In this document: positions 36,281 to 45,410 of the stretch, one piece after another
How positions within the stretch are numbered: position 1 is the stretch's first letter
How the letters are laid out: each line of letters begins with the position of its first letter
Assembly (NCBI RefSeq): GCF_030283205.1
Contig: NZ_JASNWF010000018.1
Location: 182,857-246,856, forward strand
Direction of reading: 5' to 3'
From: Actinomadura opuntiae
Lineage (GTDB): Bacteria > Actinomycetota > Actinomycetes > Streptosporangiales > Streptosporangiaceae
Length of the DNA stretch: 64,000 nucleotides
Program-made: the position numbers and the translations under genes
The notes under the pieces: generated by a model
Databases searched by the model: none
The model's input: only the letters and a program-made list of their open reading frames with translations
Told to the model about the DNA's origin: nothing

Positions 36281-37279
36281 ATGTTCGTCGATGCTCAGTC
36301 GCTGCTGCCCTGGGCGGAGAAGGGCACGCCGGAGGCGGCATGCCGCGACCAGACGCCGAGCACCGGCTGCCGGCTGGTCTGGAACGTCTCCCACAGCCAC
36401 GACTTCACCCAGTTCTACGCGACGTGGCTCGACAAGCCCCTCGGCACCCTCCTGTCGATCATCCTCACCTTCGTGGTCGCGCTGATCGTGAAGAACATCG
36501 CGCACCGGATGATCACCAAGGTGACGGTGCGGATGGCCGAGGGCACCATGTCCGAGCGGGTCAAGGAGCGGTCCCGGACGGTGTTCGAGGGCAGCCCCGC
36601 GCTGCTGAACCGGCGGCGCGCGCAGCGCGCCCAGACGATCGGCTCGGTGCTGCGGTCCATCGCCTCCATCGTGATCATGGGGACGGCGGCGTTCAGCATC
36701 CTCGGCGCGCTCGGGCTGAACCTCGCGCCGATCCTGGCCAGCGCGAGCGTGATCGGCGTGGCGGTCGGCTTCGGCGCGCAGAACATCGTCAAGGACTTCC
36801 TCGCCGGGCTGTTCATGCTGCTGGAGGACCAGTACGGCGTCGGCGACTACATCGACGTGGGCTCGGCGAAGGGGACGGTCGAGGCGGTCACCCTGCGGGT
36901 CACCCGGATGCGCGACGTCGACGGCGTCGTCTGGTACGTGCCGAACGGCGAGATCAAGAAGGTCGGCAACGAGTCGCAGAACTGGGGCCGGGCCGTCCTG
37001 GACATCCCGGTCGACATCCGCGAGGACACCGAGAAGGTCAAGGAGATCCTGCAGGCCACCGCCGACGATCTGGCCGCCGCCTCCGGCTGGGAGGACGTGA
37101 TCCTCGAGGAGCCGTCGGTGTGGGGCGTGCAGGCCCTCGCCGGGGACGCGCTCGTCATCCGGGTGGTGCTGAAGACCGCGCCGGGCAAGCAGGGCGACGT
37201 GGCCCGGGAGCTGCGTGAACGGGTGAAGAACGCGTTCGACGACGCGGGCGTCTCGGTCGCCACCCCGGCCGCGACCTGA
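36281..37279 (+). CDS. Small-conductance mechanosensitive channel (MscS)
   Basis: 332 residues. TM1 about 54-75, TM2 about 125-145, and the pore helix TM3 about 150-180 (SVIGVAVGFGAQNIVKDFLAGLFML) match the MscS core, followed by the beta domain (GDYIDVGSAKGTVEAVTLR) and the alpha-beta C-domain. It releases solutes from the inner membrane on hypo-osmotic shock. The 36-45 region before TM1 carries two Cys outside. No partner gene is adjacent. Confidence 0.88.
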   Translation: MFVDAQSLLPWAEKGTPEAACRDQTPSTGCRLVWNVSHSHDFTQFYATWLDKPLGTLLSIILTFVVALIVKNIAHRMITKVTVRMAEGTMSERVKERSRTVFEGSPALLNRRRAQRAQTIGSVLRSIASIVIMGTAAFSILGALGLNLAPILASASVIGVAVGFGAQNIVKDFLAGLFMLLEDQYGVGDYIDVGSAKGTVEAVTLRVTRMRDVDGVVWYVPNGEIKKVGNESQNWGRAVLDIPVDIREDTEKVKEILQATADDLAAASGWEDVILEEPSVWGVQALAGDALVIRVVLKTAPGKQGDVARELRERVKNAFDDAGVSVATPAAT

Positions 37280-37364
37280 CCCCGCGGGCGTCCGCCGGGC
37301 CGGTCCGCCGCCCGCTCCGCGGACCTGATCACCCGGCGGCCGATCGCATAGGGTGGGCAGCGCC

Positions 37365-37748
37365 ATGACTGAACAGGTGACCTTCTACGAGGCGGTCGGC
37401 GGCGAGGAGACCTTCCGCCGGCTCGTGCACCGCTTCTACCAGGGTGTCGCTGAAGACCCCGACCTTCGCGCCCTCTACCCGGAGGAGGATCTCGGCCCCG
37501 CAGAGGAGCGGCTCCGGCTGTTCCTCATCCAGTACTGGGGCGGTCCGAGCACCTACAGCCGGCAGCGCGGGCATCCGCGGCTGCGGATGCGGCACGTCCC
37601 GTTCGTCATCGGCGAGGCCGAGCGGGACGCGTGGCTGCGGCACATGCGGGTGGCGGTGGACGAGCTGGAGCTGCCCGAGCAGCTGGAGAAGATGCTCTGG
37701 GACTACTTCACGATGGCGGCGCGGAGCATGGTGAACGCCCCCTCGTAA
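37365..37748 (+). CDS. glbO: Truncated haemoglobin group II (GlbO-like)
   Basis: 127 residues with a 2-on-2 globin fold. FYQGVAEDPDLRALYP covers the B/C helices with the B10 Tyr, LRMRHVPFVI holds the proximal His (F8) and AERDAWLRHM the Trp G8 typical of group II. Length and motifs match GlbO, which binds O2/NO and is linked to respiration or peroxide handling. ATG 37365 is the family start. The GH13 gene follows 17 bases downstream. Confidence 0.9.
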   Translation: MTEQVTFYEAVGGEETFRRLVHRFYQGVAEDPDLRALYPEEDLGPAEERLRLFLIQYWGGPSTYSRQRGHPRLRMRHVPFVIGEAERDAWLRHMRVAVDELELPEQLEKMLWDYFTMAARSMVNAPS

Positions 37749-37765
37749 GCGGGTAGAGCGCGGGT

Positions 37766-39352
37766 ATGACGCGAACCCCCTGGTGGCGCAATGCCGTCGT
37801 GTACGAGGTCTACGTCCGCAGCTTCGCCGACTCGGGCGGTGACGGCGAGGGCGATCTCCAGGGGATCCGCTCGCGGCTGGGCTACCTGCGCGACCTCGGG
37901 GTGGACGCGCTCTGGCTGACGCCGTTCTACACCTCCCCGCTCGCCGACGGCGGCTACGACGTGGCCGACTACCGCGACGTCGACCCCCGGTTCGGCACGC
38001 TCGCCGACTTCGACGCGCTGGTGGCGGACGCGCACGCGCACGGCCTCCGGCTGATCGTGGACATCGTGCCGAACCACTCGTCCGACCGGCACCGGTGGTT
38101 CCAGGAGGCGCTGGCGTCACCGCCCGGCTCGCCGGAGCGGGACCGCTACATTTTCCGCGCTGGAAGGCCAGCGGAGAGTCCCGGCGAGGAGCAGCCGCCG
38201 AACGACTGGCCGTCGGCGTTCGGCGGACCGGCGTGGACGCGGGTCCCCGACGGCGAGTGGTACCTGCACCTGTACGCGGCCGAGCAGCCGGACTTCAACT
38301 GGCGCAACCCGGAGGTGCGGGCCGAGTTCGAGGACATCCTGCGCTTCTGGCTGGACCGCGGCGTGGACGGCTTCCGTATCGACGTCGCCGCCGGGCTGGT
38401 CAAGGACGCCTCGCTCGGCGACCTGAACGGCCGGGGCCGCCGCGTCGCGAACGGGCCGATCTACAGCCGTCCCGAGGTCCACGAGATCTACCGCCGGTGG
38501 CGCCGCATCCTGGACGAGTACGACGGCGACCGGATGGCGATCGGCGAGGTGTGGACGGACGGGCCCGAGGACCTCGCGCTCTACCTGCGTCCGGACGAGC
38601 TGCACCAGGTGTTCCAGTTCGACCTCCAGCTCGCGCCGTGGTCGGCGCCGGCGTTCCGCGACGTGATCGAGGCCGCGATCAAGGCGGTCGCGGCCACCGG
38701 CGCGGCGCCCACCTGGGTGCTGTCCAGCCATGACTCCGTACGCCACCTCACCCGGTACCGGCGTCCGGGGGGCGTCCCGGGGATCGAGCACGCCCGCGCC
38801 AAGGCCGCTCTGCTGATGCTGCTGGCGCTGCCCGGGTCGGCGTACCTCTACCAGGGCGAGGAGCTGGGCCTGCCGGAGGTCACGGACCTTCCGGACGAGG
38901 CGCGCCAGGACCCGATCTGGAAGCGCAGCAACGGCGGCCAGCCGGGACGCGACGGCTGCCGGGTCCCGCTCCCCTGGTCCGGCACGGCGGAACCGTTCGG
39001 TTTCTCGCCGGACGGCGTCCGTCCCTGGCTGCCGATGCCCGCGCAGTGGGCGTCGCTGACGGCCGAGGCCCAGGCCGCCGAACCGACCTCGATGCTGGCG
39101 TTCTACCGGCGCGCGCTGGCGATGCGCCGAGAACTGCTGGACGAACTGCCCGAAGAGCTGGAATGGCTCGACTCCCCCGAGACGGCCGTGTTCTTCACAC
39201 GCGGCCCGGTCACCTGCGCCGTCAACTGCGGCGAGAACCCCATCCGGCTCCCACCGGGCCGCCCGATCCTGACGAGCATGCCCATGTACGGCGACCTCCT
39301 CCCCGGCAACGCGGCTGCCTTACTGCAATCCCGGCCCAGCGGGCTCGCCTAG
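37766..39352 (+). CDS. GH13 alpha-glucosidase/oligo-1,6-glucosidase-like enzyme
   Basis: 528 residues. The GH13 regions are clear: VDIVPNHSS (region I), nucleophile Asp206 in GFRIDVA, acid/base Glu261 in AIGEVW and Asp323 in SSHDSV. The opening WWRNAVVYEVYVRSFADS fits the subfamily of alpha-glucosidases and trehalose-6-phosphate hydrolases. It is cytoplasmic. With malQ 14 kb away it may serve maltodextrin/glycogen use, but it is not in that operon. Confidence 0.88.
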   Translation: MTRTPWWRNAVVYEVYVRSFADSGGDGEGDLQGIRSRLGYLRDLGVDALWLTPFYTSPLADGGYDVADYRDVDPRFGTLADFDALVADAHAHGLRLIVDIVPNHSSDRHRWFQEALASPPGSPERDRYIFRAGRPAESPGEEQPPNDWPSAFGGPAWTRVPDGEWYLHLYAAEQPDFNWRNPEVRAEFEDILRFWLDRGVDGFRIDVAAGLVKDASLGDLNGRGRRVANGPIYSRPEVHEIYRRWRRILDEYDGDRMAIGEVWTDGPEDLALYLRPDELHQVFQFDLQLAPWSAPAFRDVIEAAIKAVAATGAAPTWVLSSHDSVRHLTRYRRPGGVPGIEHARAKAALLMLLALPGSAYLYQGEELGLPEVTDLPDEARQDPIWKRSNGGQPGRDGCRVPLPWSGTAEPFGFSPDGVRPWLPMPAQWASLTAEAQAAEPTSMLAFYRRALAMRRELLDELPEELEWLDSPETAVFFTRGPVTCAVNCGENPIRLPPGRPILTSMPMYGDLLPGNAAALLQSRPSGLA

Positions 39353-39365
39353 AGGCACGCCCGCC

Positions 39366-39423
39366 GGTTGTGAGGCTGTTTCGCCGCGGAGCGCTAGCGG
39401 AGCGGCGAAACAGCCTCACAACC
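39366..39423. repeat. 22-bp perfect inverted repeat after the GH13 gene
   Basis: Arms 39366-39387 (starts GGTTGTGAGGCTG) and 39402-39423 are exact complements; the 14-base loop contains the palindrome CGCTAGCG. It lies between convergent genes and can end transcription both ways. Its length and the palindromic loop also fit a dispersed REP/MITE-like element. Confidence 0.7.
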
Positions 39424-39436
39424 GTTGACGGGGGTT

Positions 39437-39455
39437 CCAGGGGGTCGCCCCCTGG
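39437..39455. terminator. Second hairpin before the S37 peptidase 3' end
   Basis: CCAGGGGG, loop TCG, CCCCCTGG. It directly follows the 22-bp repeat and abuts the stop codon of the minus-strand peptidase gene, for which it is a likely terminator. Confidence 0.6.
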
Positions 39456-39456
39456 G

Positions 39457-40878
39457 CTACAGGGGCGGGCGCTGGAGTTCGAGCGGGTCGTCGGCGGTCG
39501 GGCCGGTGGTGAGGGTCTTGGCCTGGCCCTGGACGCCGGCCCAGCGCAGCACGTCGGCCTTCGCCTTGGCCTGCTCGTCGGCGGGCAGCTTGGCGATGAG
39601 CCGGCCGCTGTGGTTCATGCCGGGGGCGACGTAGACGGCGGAGTCACGGCTGCCGCGGCCGAGGCGGAAGGGCTCGGCTCCCCACGGGTCGTTCTGGCCG
39701 TAGAGGAACAGCATGTGGTCGGCGTGCCAGCGGACCCAGCCGTCGATGTCGTGCATCGCCCGGCCGTGGTCGAAGCGCATGGGGATGTCGCGCGGGACGT
39801 AGGTGCGCGGCTGGTAGCTGCTCTCGTACCGCAGCAGCGGGCGCAGGCTCTTGAACTTCGGCGACGGCCAGCCGAGCTGCGTGCCCGCCTGGTAGTAGTA
39901 CGGGATGTAGGGGGCGAGGCCCTGGTCGGTGTAGAACGACAGCCCGGAGATGTCGTCGAGGGTCTTGTAGATGGCGTCGTCGGAGGCGTTCACCGCGGGC
40001 AGGGAGGCGCAGTCCGACTGCAGGTGGTACTGCCAGAAGCCCCACTCGTAGTCCATGACGGAGTTCTCGAACGCGCGGTCCGGGGTGCGCAGGATCTTGA
40101 ACGTCCAGCCGTTCTCCGCGGCGGCGGCCGTGAACCGCTTGAGCATCGCGGGGCGGCGCTTGAGGAACTCGCGGGCGAGCGCCTTCACGTGGGCGCGGCA
40201 TTCGGGGTCGGTGCCGACGGTCTGGAAGAACTTGTCGTAGGCGCTGTCGTCGTTGTTGTTGACGTCGTTGGGCGCCACGTAGACGACGCTGCCGTCGACG
40301 TCGCGGGGGTAGAAGCGCTTGTGGTAGACGGCGGTCATGCCGCCCTTGCTGGCGCCCGTCGAGATCCACTTGCCCTTGTAGATCGTCTTGAGCGCGCCGA
40401 TGATCCGGTGCTCGTCGGTGGCGGCCTGCCAGATGGTGTCCTTCTTCCAGTCCGCCGGCTCGGGCCGCGACGGGGTGAAGTAGCGGTACTCGACCGAGAT
40501 CTGGTTGCCGTCCACGAGCGCGGTGGGCTCGGCGGTGAACATGGTCTCGGGGGTGTCGTAGCCGCTGGTGTAGAGCACCATCGGCCGGTCCGCCGCCTTG
40601 TGCTGGAGCATGATCCGCTGCTCGAACCACTGCCCGCGCGGGTTGCGGTGGTCGACGGGCTGCCGGTACTCCAGCCAGAACCAGCGGTAGCCGGGGATCG
40701 TCGAGGTCTTCTCCGTGACCTGCATGCCGGGGATCGCCTTGAGCCGGGCGAGGACGTCGTCCGGCTGCGCCGCCCTGGCCGCCGTCGCGGGGGCCGCCGC
40801 CTGCGCCGCGGTGGCGCCGGTTCCGGCCATTCCCGCGGCCAGCAGCAGGGCGATCGCTCCTCGTGAGATGCGCCGCAT
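39457..40878 (-). CDS. Secreted S28/S37-type tripeptidyl aminopeptidase
   Basis: 473 residues from ATG 40878 after GGAAGGG. Residues 1-30 are a Sec signal peptide (RRIS, hydrophobic core, AQAAA). The mature chain has the serine nucleophile motif STGASKGGM and fits the actinomycete PS-10/S37 prolyl tripeptidyl peptidases; the later GQNDPWGAEP and PGMNHSGR supply Asp and His. It should act outside the cell on N-terminal tripeptides during growth on protein. Confidence 0.8.
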   Translation of the reverse strand: MRRISRGAIALLLAAGMAGTGATAAQAAAPATAARAAQPDDVLARLKAIPGMQVTEKTSTIPGYRWFWLEYRQPVDHRNPRGQWFEQRIMLQHKAADRPMVLYTSGYDTPETMFTAEPTALVDGNQISVEYRYFTPSRPEPADWKKDTIWQAATDEHRIIGALKTIYKGKWISTGASKGGMTAVYHKRFYPRDVDGSVVYVAPNDVNNNDDSAYDKFFQTVGTDPECRAHVKALAREFLKRRPAMLKRFTAAAAENGWTFKILRTPDRAFENSVMDYEWGFWQYHLQSDCASLPAVNASDDAIYKTLDDISGLSFYTDQGLAPYIPYYYQAGTQLGWPSPKFKSLRPLLRYESSYQPRTYVPRDIPMRFDHGRAMHDIDGWVRWHADHMLFLYGQNDPWGAEPFRLGRGSRDSAVYVAPGMNHSGRLIAKLPADEQAKAKADVLRWAGVQGQAKTLTTGPTADDPLELQRPPL

Positions 40879-41030
40879 TTCATCCCTTCCACGTGGGTTC
40901 GCCACTTTCGCGCAGCGACCCTAGAGGGATATGCGCGGCGAAAACGGATGCCTGTTGCGCTTGTTACTTATCCGTGACGGCATGGACATCACCCGGACGG
41001 GCCGGTGCGGCCGGGGACACCGGGTCAGCC

Positions 41031-41070
41031 GGGATCGGCCGGGATCGGCCGGGATCGGCCGGGATCGGCC
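41031..41070. repeat. Tandem 10-bp repeat (4 copies)
   Basis: GGGATCGGCC is repeated four times exactly, with a degraded copy before it (CGGGTCAGCC). It lies between the thioesterase stop and the peptidase start, on the transcript of neither or both. Slippage expansion is likely. Confidence 0.85.
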
Positions 41071-41094
41071 GGCGCCGGAGCAGGTTCGGCCGGG

Positions 41095-41532
41095 TCAGTC
41101 CGTGGGGACGACGTAGCGCCCGATGAACTCGCGCTCCTCCGGCGTGAAGCGGCGCAGCCGGTTGGCCTCCACGTCGAACGCGACGAGCGTCGAGGTGGCG
41201 GTCGCGTACACGTTCTCGTCGTCGCGCACCTCGTAGGCCAGCTTGAACGACGCGGCGCGCGCCTCGGTCACCCACGTCTCGACCCGGATCGGGTAGACGG
41301 TCGGCAGCAGCGGCAGCTTGTAGTCGATCTCGTGCCGCGAGATCACCATGCCGCGGACCGGCTGCTCGCCCTTGCGCACCGGGTCGCCGTGGAACATCTC
41401 CAGGCGCGCGTCCTCCAGGTAGCCGAGGAACTTGACGTTGTTCACATGGCCCTGGGAGTCGATGTCGCCGAACCGGATGTAGAACTCGTAGACGTGCCGG
41501 TACTCGGTCGCGGGCAGGTCGCTCTGCTGCAT
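41095..41532 (-). CDS. Acyl-CoA thioesterase (4-hydroxybenzoyl-CoA thioesterase-like hotdog)
   Basis: 145 residues. FYIRFGDIDSQGHVNNVKFLGYLEDAR is the 4HBT/YbgC signature with the catalytic Asp. It is a hotdog-fold thioesterase for short or medium acyl-CoA. No pathway partner is adjacent. Confidence 0.82.
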   Translation of the reverse strand: MQQSDLPATEYRHVYEFYIRFGDIDSQGHVNNVKFLGYLEDARLEMFHGDPVRKGEQPVRGMVISRHEIDYKLPLLPTVYPIRVETWVTEARAASFKLAYEVRDDENVYATATSTLVAFDVEANRLRRFTPEEREFIGRYVVPTD

Positions 41533-41632
41533 GTCCTCGCCTGGGGTCGGGGGCCTGGAGCCGGCGACGGGGGAACTCCACCGGTCGGCCCGATGGTACC
41601 GGCCGGTGGCGGCGCGCCCGGCGGGCGCCCCG

Positions 41633-42970
41633 TCAGCGCGCGGCGTCCCTCACCAGGCACGGACGTTTCGGGTCGAACGTCCAGCCGGGGACCAGATACC
41701 GCATCGCCGCCGCGTCGTCGCGGTCGCCGAGCCCGTGCTCGCGGTACAGCCGGTTCGCCGCCTCGACCCGCTCCTCGTCGATCTCGACGCCGAGGCCGGG
41801 CGCGTCCGGCAGCGCGACCCCGCCGCCCTCGATCCGCAGCGGGTCGCGGGTGAGGCGCTGGCCGTCCTGCCAGATCCAGTGCGTGTCGATCGCCGTGATC
41901 TCGCCCGGCGCGGCCGCCGCCACCTGCGTGAACATCGCCAGCGACACGTCGAAGTGGTTGTTGGAGTGCGACCCCCAGGTCAGCCCCCACGCCTGGCAGA
42001 GCTGCGCGACGCGGACCGAGCCTCGCATCGTCCAGAAGTGCGGGTCGGCGAGCGGGATGTCGACCGCGTCCAGCCGGATCGCGTGGCCCAGCTCCCGCCA
42101 GTCCGTCGCGATCATGTTGGTGGCGGTCGGCAGCCCGGTCGCCCGGCGGAACTCCGCCATCGTCTCGCGTCCCGAATAGCCGTGCTCAGGGCCGCACGGG
42201 TCCTCGGCATAGGCCAGCACGCCGGCCAACTCGCGGCCGATGCGGACCGCCTCCTCCAGCGACCACGCGCCGTTCGGGTCGAGGTTGATCCGCGCGGACG
42301 GGAACCGCTCGGCCAGCGCCCGCACCGCCTCGGCCTCCTCGTCGGGGCGCAGCACGCCGCCCTTCAGCTTGAAGTCGGCGAACCCGTACCGCGCCCGCGC
42401 CGCCTCCGCCTGCCGGACGATCGCCTCCGGCGTCAGCGCCTCCTCGTGCCGGACGCGCAGCCAGCCGTCCGCGCCGTCCTCCGGCTCCTGGTAGGGCAGG
42501 TCCGTCCGGCGCCGGTCGCCGACGTAGAACAGGTAGCCGAGCATCGGGACCCGGGTGCGCTGGACGCCGTCGCCGAGCAGCGCCGCCACCGGCACGTCGA
42601 GGTGCTTGCCCATCAGGTCGAGCAGGCACGACTCGATCGCGGTCAGCGCGTGGACGGCGATCCGCGTGTCGTGCGTCAGCGGACCGCGCCCGCCCGCGTC
42701 CAGATGCCCGAACGCGGCCCGCACCCCGTTCAGCACCTCGTCGGACCGGCCGATCCGGCGACCCACGACCAGCTCCCGCGCGTCCTCCAGCGTCCGCCGG
42801 ATGCCCTCGCCGCCGGGGACCTCCCCGACCCCGGTGGCCCCCGACTCGTCGGTGAGCAGCAGCAGGTTCCGGGTGAAGAAGGGCGCGTGCGCGCCGCCCA
42901 GGTTGAGCAGCATGACGTCGTGCCCGGCGACCGGCACCACCCGCATCTCAGTGATCCTGGGCGTGCTCAT
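41633..42970 (-). CDS. gudD: Glucarate dehydratase
   Basis: 445 residues of the enolase superfamily. FADFKLKGG (Lys base), NLDPNGAW and EDPCG (metal ligands) and SHSNNHFDVSLA (His base with Asp) match glucarate dehydratase, which makes 5-keto-4-deoxyglucarate from D-glucarate. ATG 42970 is picked by length. No other glucarate gene or transporter is adjacent. The 326-base gap to ettA contains its promoter and the ettA terminator only. Confidence 0.88.
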   Translation of the reverse strand: MSTPRITEMRVVPVAGHDVMLLNLGGAHAPFFTRNLLLLTDESGATGVGEVPGGEGIRRTLEDARELVVGRRIGRSDEVLNGVRAAFGHLDAGGRGPLTHDTRIAVHALTAIESCLLDLMGKHLDVPVAALLGDGVQRTRVPMLGYLFYVGDRRRTDLPYQEPEDGADGWLRVRHEEALTPEAIVRQAEAARARYGFADFKLKGGVLRPDEEAEAVRALAERFPSARINLDPNGAWSLEEAVRIGRELAGVLAYAEDPCGPEHGYSGRETMAEFRRATGLPTATNMIATDWRELGHAIRLDAVDIPLADPHFWTMRGSVRVAQLCQAWGLTWGSHSNNHFDVSLAMFTQVAAAAPGEITAIDTHWIWQDGQRLTRDPLRIEGGGVALPDAPGLGVEIDEERVEAANRLYREHGLGDRDDAAAMRYLVPGWTFDPKRPCLVRDAAR

Positions 42971-43234
42971 CGCCGTCCCGACCTCCCCGCTCCACCCGTC
43001 CACCCCACCAACGGTAGGAGCCTGCAGCGATACCCGTCCAACACTGTTTCCGCATCGCCCGATGCCGTCACCGCATCAATCCGCCAACCCGGAGACCCGC
43101 GAGCGCGTGAGAGGCGGTCGAGTCGCGCCAACAGCACGATCCCCGAAACCGAACAACATAGCCGCACCAGCATCGTGCCCGCCGGTCCGGCGGCGGATCG
43201 CCCTTGGGCGGAAAGCGCCGGAACGCCCCGGAAA

Positions 43235-43283
43235 GGCGAACGGCCGCGCGGGCGCCTCGTCGGGGCCCGCGCGGCCGTTCGCC
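43235..43283 (-). terminator. 19-bp terminator hairpin downstream of ettA
   Basis: Arms 43235-43253 and 43265-43283 are perfect complements (begin GGCGAACGGCCGCGCG), loop 11 bases; on the minus strand a TTTCC tail follows. It ends the ettA transcript. The remaining gap 42971-43234 shows no gene; a TTGGAC box at about 43052 on the minus strand may be the gudD -35. Confidence 0.8.
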
Positions 43284-43296
43284 GCCGCTCAGGTGA

Positions 43297-44961
43297 TCAG
43301 TCGCGGGTGAGCTTGCGGTGCGTCACCCGGTGCGGGCGGGCGGCGTCGGCGCCCAGCCGCTCGATCTTGTTCTTCTCGTAGTCGGCGAAGTTGCCCTCGA
43401 ACCAGAACCAGTTCGAGCCCTCCTCCCACGCCAGGATGTGCGTGGCGATGCGGTCCAGGAACCACCGGTCGTGCGAGGTGATCACGGCGCAGCCGGGGAA
43501 CTCCAGCAGCGCGTTCTCCAGGCTGGACAGCGTCTCGGTGTCCAGGTCGTTGGTCGGCTCGTCCAGCAGCAGCACGTTGCCGCCCTGCTTCAGGGTCATC
43601 GCCAGGTTCAGCCGGTTGCGCTCACCGCCGGACAGCACGCCCGTCGGCTTCTGCTGGTCGGGGCCCTTGAAGCCGAACGCCGCCACGTACGCGCGGGACG
43701 GCATCTCGACCTGCCCGACGTTGATGTGGTCGAGGCCGTCGGAGACGGTCTGCCACACGGTCTTCTTCGGGTCGAGGCCGCCGCGGCCCTGGTCCACGTA
43801 GGAGATCTTGACGGTCTCGCCGAGCCGCAGCTCGCCGGTGTCCGGCCGCTCCTCCCCCACGATCATGCGGAACAGGGTCGTCTTGCCGACGCCGTTCGGG
43901 CCGATCACGCCGACGATGCCGTTCGGCGGCAGGTTGAACGACAGGTCCTCCATCAGGGCCCGTTCGCCGAAGCCCTTGCCCAGCTTCTCCGCGACGATCA
44001 CGGTGTTGCCCAGGCGCGGCCCCGGCGGGATCTGGATCTCCTCGAAGTCCAGCTTGCGGGTCTTGGCCGCCTCGGCCGCCATCTCCTCGTAGCGCTCCAG
44101 ACGCGCCTTGCTCTTGGTCTGCCGCGCCTTGGGGTTGGAGCGGACCCACTCCAGCTCGTCCTGGAGGCGCTTCTTGCGCTTGGCGTCCTTGTTGCCCTCG
44201 ACCTTGAGCCGGTCGGCCTTCTTCTCCAGGTAGGTGGAGTAGTTGCCCTCGTAGGGGAAGCAGCGGCCGCGGTCCAGCTCCAGGATCCACGTCGCCACGT
44301 TGTCCAGGAAGTACCGGTCGTGGGTGACGGCCAGGACGGTGCCCTCGTACTTGGCGAGGAACTGCTCCAGCCACTGCACGCTCTCGGCGTCCAGGTGGTT
44401 GGTGGGCTCGTCGAGCAGCAGGAGGTCGGGGGCCTCCAGCAGCAGCTTGCACAGCGCGACCCGGCGGCGCTCACCACCCGACAGCTTGGAGACCTCGGCG
44501 TCGCCGGGCGGGCAGCGCAGCGCGTCCATCGCCTGCTCCAGCTGGCTGTCGAGGTCCCAGGCGTTGCGATGGTCGAGCTGCTCCTGCAGCTTGCCCATCT
44601 CCTCCATCAGCTCGTCGGAGTAGTCGGTCGCCATCTTCTCGGCGATCTCGTTGAAACGGTCGACCATCGCCTTGGTCTCGGCGACGCCCTCCTGCACGTT
44701 CCCGAGGACGGTCTTCTCCTCGTTCAGCGGGGGCTCCTGCTGGAGCATGCCGACGGTGAAGCCCGGCATGAGGCGCGCGTCGCCGTTGGACGGCTGTTCC
44801 AGACCGGCCATCATGCGCAGCAGCGTCGACTTACCGGTGCCGTTCGGCCCCAGAACACCGATCTTGGCGCCTGGAAGGAAATGCAGGGTGACGTCGTCCA
44901 GGACGACCTTGTCGCCATGTGCCTTGCGCACACGCTGCATCGTGTAGATGTACTCGGCCAT
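43297..44961 (-). CDS. ettA: Energy-dependent translational throttle protein EttA (ABC-F)
   Basis: 554 residues, two ABC domains without membrane parts. First: GPNGTGKST, LSGGERRR, LLLDEPTNHLD; second: GPNGVGKTT, LSGGERNR, LLLDEPTNDLD. The arm and basic linker (KKRLQDELEWVRSNPKARQTKSKAR) fit EttA, which binds the ribosomal E site and gates translation by ATP/ADP state. ATG 44961 follows GGAGAAT. High confidence in family and symbol. Confidence 0.94.
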   Translation of the reverse strand: MAEYIYTMQRVRKAHGDKVVLDDVTLHFLPGAKIGVLGPNGTGKSTLLRMMAGLEQPSNGDARLMPGFTVGMLQQEPPLNEEKTVLGNVQEGVAETKAMVDRFNEIAEKMATDYSDELMEEMGKLQEQLDHRNAWDLDSQLEQAMDALRCPPGDAEVSKLSGGERRRVALCKLLLEAPDLLLLDEPTNHLDAESVQWLEQFLAKYEGTVLAVTHDRYFLDNVATWILELDRGRCFPYEGNYSTYLEKKADRLKVEGNKDAKRKKRLQDELEWVRSNPKARQTKSKARLERYEEMAAEAAKTRKLDFEEIQIPPGPRLGNTVIVAEKLGKGFGERALMEDLSFNLPPNGIVGVIGPNGVGKTTLFRMIVGEERPDTGELRLGETVKISYVDQGRGGLDPKKTVWQTVSDGLDHINVGQVEMPSRAYVAAFGFKGPDQQKPTGVLSGGERNRLNLAMTLKQGGNVLLLDEPTNDLDTETLSSLENALLEFPGCAVITSHDRWFLDRIATHILAWEEGSNWFWFEGNFADYEKNKIERLGADAARPHRVTHRKLTRD

Positions 44962-45410
44962 ATTCTCCAGCCTAGGGGACCGCCGGCACCATTTCGTCGC
45001 CCCGCCCACCCCCGCCACCCTCAATCCCCGAACCGGCTTGAGTCCGGCCGGCCCGATGAACGCCAACGCCCGCCGCCCCCAAGACGGCGAAACGATACCG
45101 CCCGGCCCCAGAAGCGACCGCGACCAGCGTCGCCACAACACTGATCACCGTGGCAGCCCCCGCGCCCACCGCCCCCGCGTTCGCCGACGGCCGACCGCTG
45201 CAGGCGGTGGCATCGCCACAAGTCAGGACCACGGTGAGCCAGACAGCGACCTGGCGACATCTACGGTGCACGAGCCAACAAGGCGGCCCGTTATCGCTCA
45301 AGAGCAGCGACGGTTCATGCGCCGACCGGGCCGAGGTGTGGCCGTTTACGGGGTGGTGGGGTGGGGGTGTGGCGCTTGAGGGTGGGGGCGGGGAGCGGGG
45401 GGCCGGAGGG
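44962..45410. other. Non-coding gap between ettA and the diguanylate cyclase gene
   Basis: About 450 bases. The ettA promoter should lie near its left end. Frames of 60-110 codons exist on the minus strand but have poor start contexts and unusual composition, so I call no gene. Nothing else recognised. Confidence 0.4.

Noticed and set aside
44972..45301. 109-codon minus-strand frame with a hydrophobic stretch upstream of ettA
   Set aside because: No ribosome site, odd composition, and it would occupy the ettA promoter; called non-coding.
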